Made by a program: the position numbers and the translations under genes. 64,000 nt of DNA, from positions 43,734,473-43,798,472 of the forward strand of contig ML660201.1 of assembly GCA_007570785.1 (NCBI GenBank), given 5' to 3'. This stretch comes from Antilocapra americana. Lineage: Eukaryota; Chordata; Mammalia; Artiodactyla; Antilocapridae. Shown one piece after another: positions 59,701 to 64,000 of the stretch. Positions within the stretch are counted from its first letter, which is position 1. Every line of letters starts with the position of its first letter. The notes below the pieces were generated by a model. It worked only from the letters and a program-made list of their open reading frames with translations, was not told the origin of the DNA and did no database searches.

Positions 59701-62700
59701 ACATTTTCCCTATTCTTAACCCCCTAGCCTACCCCCATTTCAACCTTCTTAACAACAATGCATTCTATTTCCTCCATGTTGTGAGAAGGAACTTACAGAT
59801 TCATCATTGTAGTATTTATACACTTTTACCTAATGCTTTTTGGGAAAATCTGAACATTTCCTCACGCGCCATCAAGAGCTAGTTTTAATGCCCGTTCTGT
59901 TTCACGGGGATGCTATAATGCGTTTAGACAGTCATTTGTTGTTGGACATTTGAGGTGGTTTCCCAACTCCTGTAACAAATATTGGCCCTCTCATTACGGT
60001 CTCTTCATGGCAGTTCAGGACTGTGGGTATTTGCAGCTTCTGCCCCAAATCTAATAGCTTCAGGCAATACACAGCCTCAGGGTTATATCCAGCTTCTGCA
60101 GGGTGCCCTTTCCTGTTCTTTCCGGTCCAGTGTCTCCCCAGGCTGCTCTCCTGACCTGAATCTGAGGTTGTGTCGTGACTCCTCTCTTGGCCCCAGTTCA
60201 AATTCCTTGGAAGTGGGTGTGGAGTTGGGAAGGTAGCTGGTCGGCTTCCCTGGAATCCCTTTCTGGAGAAGTCAGGTTCCCTACTGGCCTCTCCGCTCAG
60301 CCCCATCAGATTTGTCATTTTGGGGAGTGGCTGTCCCAGACCCACCCCCCTGCAGGACCCCCTGCACGTGATGGGGGAACCAGTGGCCTGGCCCACTGGA
60401 GGCCGCAGGAGGGAAGGTACAGGCCTGCCATGACGAAGGATGAAGGAGCTCTCTATGACCTGGAGCCTGTAGTGGTGCTGAGTCATGCTGACAGCACCAG
60501 AGCTGGCCCCGCCTCTCCTCCAGCTCCTCCTGCCTTGGCCCTGCCACAGGGACGCATGGAGGCCCGACCTGCTCAGCAGCAGGCAGGCTGTGTCCTCTCC
60601 AAGCCTTCCAGGCAGCAGCCTCACTTCCTGGTTTCACACAGTTGACACTAGGCAAGTGAGTGGGGGTCTCCACATCCTGGCGCTCCTTCTGCTACATGCA
60701 GTCCTAGTCAGCAAGGAGTGGGCAGTCAGGCCCAGGTTTGAATCCCCACTCAGCTGCTCAGCTGATCTTCAGACAAGTCCCTCAGCCTTTGAGCCTGTTT
60801 TCTTATCTGTGTATTTTTTTGGGAATAACAACTGCACTTACCTTCTTGTGGGGCTTACCTTCCCAAGGGGCTTCCCTTGTGGCTCAGCTGGGAAAGAATG
60901 CACCTGCAAAGCGGGAGACCTGGGTGCGATCCCTGGGTTGGGAAGACCCCCTGGAGAAGGGAAAGGCTACCCACTCCAGTATTCTGGCCTGGAGGATTCC
61001 ATGCACTGTGTAGTCCATGAGGTGACAAAGAGACAAGATTGAGTGACTTTCACTTTCGCTTTACCTTTTTGAGAGGGTTACTCAGTGCTAAGCACAGCTA
61101 GGGGGTGGGAGGTGGGGTCAAGGTCTCTGAGTTGCTCTCCCTGCCTCCAGCCTCACTCTTGGCTCCATCTTGCCCAGGGAAGGTTCTATTTCTGGGTAAT
61201 TTATCCCAACTTCATTGCCCTTTATACTGTGTCATACTGCCTTTGGAACAATTGTGGCTACCTGGGTTGAGGGCAGGAGATGGCCCGTGTGTGTTGGGCG
61301 GGTGTGGTGCACAGAAAGCCTAAGCTCAGCTCTGGTCTTGGGCAAAAACCAGCCCTAGAACCTTGGGAGAAGCCCATCCTAGGAGGCACCTGCCCCCAAC
61401 AGTGATCTTGGCCTTTAAGCCCCCTGGTGAGCGCTCGTCTTCACCTGAAGTCTGCCTCGAGTGCTGCCTGGTGTGCGTCACAGGTGGCCTCCAGCCCACT
61501 TGCACCTCTGCTCAGAGAGAGCAGAAAGGTCTCCTGTCCCTCTGGCCCGCTCAGTGAGTCCCACAGCTCCCGCAGCAGTCCTGGTTCAAAGTGGGGTAGA
61601 GAGAAGCGGATGCACCCCTGTGGGGGGTGGTTAAGGCCCTCCCATCCAGCATGAGTAGTTAGCCCCCATGAACCTCACCATTTTCTGACTGTCTGGATCT
61701 TCCTGGCCAGACTGCTGTCTGGAGCGCCTGGCAGTTTCCATTGCAGCCCTTTCCTCACTGGATGTGTACTTGGGTTTGGCACAGCTGTTGCATGTCCCAG
61801 AGGGAGAGCCCAGGGGCAGAGGGACGGCCTCTAACCCGCTCCCCCCCATCCACAGCTACCGGGTCTACTGCCTGCTGGGAGACGGGGAGCTGTCAGAGGG
61901 CTCCGTGTGGGAGGCCATGGCCTTCGCCAGCATCTACAAGCTGGACAACCTTGTCGCCATTCTCGACATCAACCGCCTGGGCCAGAGTGACCCCGCCCCG
62001 CTGCAGCACCAGATGGATGTCTACCAGAAGCGCTGTGAGGCCTTCGGGTATGTACAGGGCAGTGACCTGAGGACCCTCATAGCGAAGGAGACCTCTATGC
62101 CAGAAGCTTTGCAGGTGCAGGGGCTGAGCCGGAGGTTAAGCTGCGTTTTAATGCAGCCTCACTTCAGGGTTTGACTCACATGGCATTTGGGCTTCAAAGT
62201 GCCACGGATTTGTGGGCTGAGACACAGCTCTGAGTTCCTGTATTTGCACGTTGGTGTGATGGCTCTCAGAGCTCCTAAGTGATGCGATCTCATACATCCT
62301 TACTTTGCTCTTGGGTGAGGAGGCAGCAGGTACACAGTATAGACCAGGCTTGCTCAGTCCATCAGTCTACTGGACACCTATGACCAGCCAGCCTGGGGAG
62401 GAGTGTGCGCCCTTCTCCTAGAGAAATGGGAGATAGGATTTCCATATTTCTCCCCCTGGGCCTCAGATGGTTGTGAGTTCAGAGTCACCTGTTACAAAGC
62501 AGGGAGGCCTATCTGGGTGGGCAGCATCCAGAGGGGCCCCCACCTTGATGTCCTTCCCCTGCCCCAGGTACAAGCTGCTCTGCAGTTGGGGTCTGAGGGC
62601 CCTGGGCCTTCAAGGCCACCCTTCAGAGATGAACAATAGCCAGGGAAGGTAGGGGTGGAGTTGGAGTACCGGCTCACACAGAGACAGGGCGGTTACCTCT

Positions 62701-63657
62701 TTTGTGACCTTATAGGGGGAGAAAATGAAGAGAGGAAAGATTTCTCTGGACGAAGGAAGAAACAGAGCCACAAAATGCCTCAGAGACAGACCTCCCCAAA
62801 ACCACATGGGCCCGGGGACTTAGAGTATAACCCTGGCAGTGTCCTTGGGTCTGTGTCCATAACCTTGTGACTATGAAACCAGATTCTTTAAGTCCTGGCT
62901 CCTGGCTCCATCACTTAACTTGCTTTTGTGACCTTGGGCAGGTTGCTCCACCTTCGGTATCTCAGTTTATTTGTCTATAAAATGGGGACAACAATAGGCT
63001 TAAGTGGGTTAATAAATGCTTGGCTCCATGCATTACAGAGTGGGTGCTCAGCAAGCGTGAGCTGCCACTTCTATTACTATTAATCTGCCAAAAAGAATTC
63101 CAGAAAGGATTGGCTAAAAGAGAAAGTTTCCTTCTGGATGTTTGACAACATAACTTGTTTTATACAAGTTTCTAACAATCGTCCAGCAGCCATGGAGAGG
63201 TCAGCTTAAATAAAAATTCATCAAAAATCTAGTAGTAGATTCCAAACTCAGCACATTGTCCCAAGAGCAGCTTTCAGTAGGAAATGAATAGCTCAGGAAT
63301 GAAAGACAATAAGTACACTGGGCTTTGGATTACTTAGAAGAGAGGAGGAAGGTCTGTCCAAAGGCAAACAAGAGGAAGTAAAACAATGTGAAAAGAGAAA
63401 ATTAAACCCAAATTGGAAACAGGCAGGTTTGAGCCATCCCAGCTCCTCCAGGTCCTTTTATGCAGTGGAAGGAAGGCAGGCCTTTCCCCGGGACCATTGT
63501 CAAGGCCCTTGCCCCTCAGACCCCTTTTCTGTTCCCAGTTGGAACGCCGTCATCGTAGATGGACACAGCGTGGAGGAACTGTGCAAGGCCTTCGGGCAGG
63601 TGAAGAACCAGCCAACAGCCATCATTGCCAAGACCTTCAAGGGCCGAGGCATCACAG
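47624..63657 (+). CDS. TKT: TKT, transketolase, first six coding exons (3' end outside window)
   Basis: Transketolase moves two-carbon ketol units between sugar phosphates in the non-oxidative pentose phosphate pathway. It is a cytosolic homodimer using thiamine diphosphate and Mg2+. The exons are 47624-47730, 56215-56332, 57093-57206, 57894-57991, 61856-62047 and 63539-63657. All are GT/AG and in phase, giving residues 1-249 and the first base of codon 250. Known cofactor and substrate residues are in place: H37, S40, K75, H77, H110, G123-L125, the GDGE motif with D155, N185 and L187 for Mg2+, and K244. The rest of the PP domain, the Pyr domain and the C-terminal domain lie beyond the right edge. 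I see no disruption. Differences from the mammalian protein as I recall it are conservative. It is not TKTL1, which lacks part of this region, nor TKTL2, which is intronless. Confidence 0.98.
47817..47839 (+). promoter_or_regulatory. TKT: G-quadruplex motif in 5' part of TKT intron 1
   Basis: Four runs of five G (47,817-47,821, 47,823-47,827, 47,829-47,833, 47,835-47,839) are separated by single bases T, T and C. It is on the sense strand, 86 bases after the exon 1 donor, inside the CpG island. Confidence 0.9.
48960..49200 (-). repeat. Ruminant L1 3' end, antisense
   Basis: A T-run followed by GAAGGATAATTGCTTTACAG and CAACATGAATCAGCCATAGG is the ruminant L1 3' end in reverse. Confidence 0.85.
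50341..50452 (+). repeat. CHR-type SINE
   Basis: GGGACTTCCCTGGTGGTCCA to CAAGGAACTAGATCCCACAT. Confidence 0.88.
51650..51985 (-). repeat. Old L1 fragment, antisense
   Basis: AGTGAGCTATAATTTTCATA and CATTTAGCACAGTGTTTGGA read as antisense L1M/ME 3' sequence. Confidence 0.5.
52000..52235. repeat. MIR fragments
   Basis: ACCTTGGGCAAGGCAGTTCC on the sense side and ATGCACTGTGCCAGGCACTT then GGAGGAAACTGAGGCTCAGA; at least two MIR pieces. Confidence 0.6.
52440..53345 (-). repeat. Old L1 fragments, antisense
   Basis: AT-rich sequence with TCATTGCACATTTTGCTGTG and GAGCTAACTGTTGGCTTCAG in antisense L1 order. Boundaries are uncertain. Confidence 0.45.
54418..54604 (-). repeat. Bov-tA-type SINE
   Basis: Antisense: TTCTTTGTGATCCCATTGAC to GAGCTACTAGGGAAGCCT. 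Confidence 0.92.
56215..56332 (+). CDS. TKT: TKT coding exon 2, H37 to K75
   Basis: It encodes [20 protein letters not shown] and on to DRFVLSK. H37 and S40 contact substrate or cofactor phosphate, and K75 is conserved. The acceptor is GGCCACAG|C and the donor is AAG|GTAGGA. Confidence 0.97.
56333..57092. other. TKT: TKT intron 2
   Basis: GC-rich, no recognisable repeat. A 198-codon open frame on the minus strand (56,225-56,821) runs through the TKT exon and is explained by low stop density in GC-rich DNA. Confidence 0.7.
57093..57206 (+). CDS. TKT: TKT coding exon 3, GHAAP motif to G109-H110
   Basis: Thirty-eight codons run from [13 protein letters not shown] to DGHPVP. H77 and H110 are known active-site histidines. 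The acceptor is CCCTGCAG|GGC and the donor is CCG|GTAAGT. It is phase 0 at both ends. Confidence 0.97.
57207..57893. other. TKT: TKT intron 3
   Basis: GC-rich with a likely MIR-related piece at about 57,620-57,760 (GAGGGAACAGACTCAGACCA). Nothing else is seen. Confidence 0.6.
57894..57991 (+). CDS. TKT: TKT coding exon 4, GSLGQGLG cofactor loop
   Basis: It encodes [19 protein letters not shown] and on to YFDKA plus two bases of S146. G123-S124-L125 line the thiamine diphosphate site. The acceptor is TCATGACAG|AAA and the donor is AG|GTAATG. Confidence 0.97.
59493..59617 (-). repeat. CHR-type SINE
   Basis: Antisense: TTGGCTGTACTCTGCAGCTT to TACTGGATTACCAGGAATTC. Confidence 0.88.
60867..61055 (+). 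repeat. Bov-tA-type SINE
   Basis: GGGGCTTCCCTTGTGGCTCA, CTGGGTGCGATCCCTGGGTT and AAGATTGAGTGACTTTCACT. Confidence 0.92.
61856..62047 (+). CDS. TKT: TKT coding exon 5, GDGE thiamine-diphosphate/Mg2+ motif
   Basis: Sixty-three full codons run from [11 protein letters not shown] to YQKRCEAF. This is the ThDP signature GDG-X(n)-N, with D155 and N185 as Mg2+ ligands (LLGDGE and ILDINRLGQ). The acceptor lies after a C-rich tract (CCCCCCCATCCACAG|C) and the donor is GG|GTATGT. Neither the start nor the end is phase 0. Confidence 0.98.
62048..63538. other. TKT: TKT intron 5 with a MIR element
   Basis: A MIR lies near 62.9-63.07 kb. The rest is unassigned. Confidence 0.65.
62885..63075 (+). repeat. 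MIR SINE
   Basis: GACCTTGGGCAGGTTGCTCC, CTATAAAATGGGGACAACAA and GAGTGGGTGCTCAGCAAGCG follow the MIR order. Confidence 0.75.
63539..63657 (+). CDS. TKT: TKT coding exon 6, to K244 region
   Basis: It encodes [20 protein letters not shown] and on to KTFKGRGIT with one base of G250. K244 is a known cofactor-contacting lysine. The acceptor is TTCCCAG|T and the donor is G|GTCTGT. I recall WHAI and AKHQ in human where this sequence has WNAV and VKNQ. These changes are in surface segments. Confidence 0.96.
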
Positions 63658-64000
63658 GTCTGTGCGTGAGCCTTCCACCCCCTGCCCTGCCTGGGACTGG
63701 GCCCTGCAGCTGACTTTAGAGCTGGAGGTTTCGAGGAGTACCACTGGAGAGCCTGGCTCTTGCTTGCTCAGTGGCGTGTACCCAGTCTGGCGAAGGAGGT
63801 GCAGGAGACTTGGTGGGCAGGGTGGCTGAGCTGGGATTTAGGACTGTGGTTGGGTGGCCTATGGGGGTCATGTATAGGCAGGAGGACTTTGAGAGGCCTC
63901 TGGGTAAGGAGAAAGGATACTCCCTGGCTGGCTTTAGTAGAGCGACCTTGGAAGCTCCAGCTGTCTGCCCTGAGCCAAAGGCTGATGCAGGGAGCCCCAG
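63658..64000. other. TKT: TKT intron 6, cut by the window edge
   Basis: GC-rich intron start. The next exon, expected to begin with the rest of G250 and VEDKES, is not in the window. Confidence 0.85.

Larger units (their letters stand above)
57992..61855. other. TKT: TKT intron 4 (3.9 kb)
   Basis: Holds MIR-like pieces near 58.7 and 59.0 kb, a CHR SINE (59.5 kb) and a Bov-tA SINE (60.9 kb). The stretch 59,930-60,660 is open for 230 codons on the minus strand and 156 on the plus strand, with no recognised protein. 61,070-61,850 holds nothing I can name. Confidence 0.6.

Noticed and set aside
1..64000. CRISPR array, operon, phage or integron
   Set aside because: No regularly spaced repeats, no dense intron-free coding, and clear mammalian gene and repeat structure throughout.

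Overview
The window is vertebrate nuclear DNA from a ruminant, most likely a bovid. The evidence is a BovB (RTE-type) LINE with a recognisable reverse transcriptase, many Bov-tA/Bov-A2/CHR-type tRNA-Glu SINEs with target-site duplications, ruminant L1 3' ends, a mariner-type MITE, and spliced genes whose exons have GT/AG borders. The exact species cannot be fixed from the sequence alone.

Two protein-coding genes lie head to tail on the + strand. Positions about 1-37,370 carry the 3' eight coding exons of DCP1A, the mRNA-decapping co-activator. Its first one or two coding exons (about 59 residues in the human protein) lie upstream of the window. Every exon border closes in phase, and the stop codon is at 33,483-33,485. 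It is followed by about 3.9 kb in which I see no young interspersed repeat, ending at an AATAAA signal (37,350). This reads as the long 3' UTR. Positions 37,371 to about 47,230 are intergenic, with old L1, CHR and BovB fragments. A CpG island (about 47,230-48,240) holds GC boxes and the first coding exon of TKT (transketolase). TKT continues through five more coding exons to 63,657 and runs off the right edge. The part seen encodes residues 1-249 of about 623, which is most of the thiamine-diphosphate-binding N-terminal (PP) domain.

Base composition changes by eye. The DCP1A side is AT-rich with large introns and many L1 fragments, while the TKT side is GC-rich with shorter introns and mainly SINE/MIR repeats. 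Repeats include a 1.8 kb antisense BovB relic with YADD reverse transcriptase, two related LTR-like elements in the same direction on either side of one DCP1A exon, SINEs nested in an old L1, and a mariner hairpin just past the DCP1A poly(A) signal.

I found no operon, phage, CRISPR or clearly new gene system. The least explained items are a pair of minus-strand exon-like open segments with splice consensus inside a DCP1A intron (7.3-8.0 kb), CpG-retaining patches next to them, a perfect 14-bp inverted repeat, and a very regular G-quadruplex motif at the 5' end of TKT intron 1. The two genes share no obvious pathway (mRNA decapping in P-bodies and the cytosolic pentose phosphate pathway). Their adjacency matches the mammalian locus known in human at 3p21.1.
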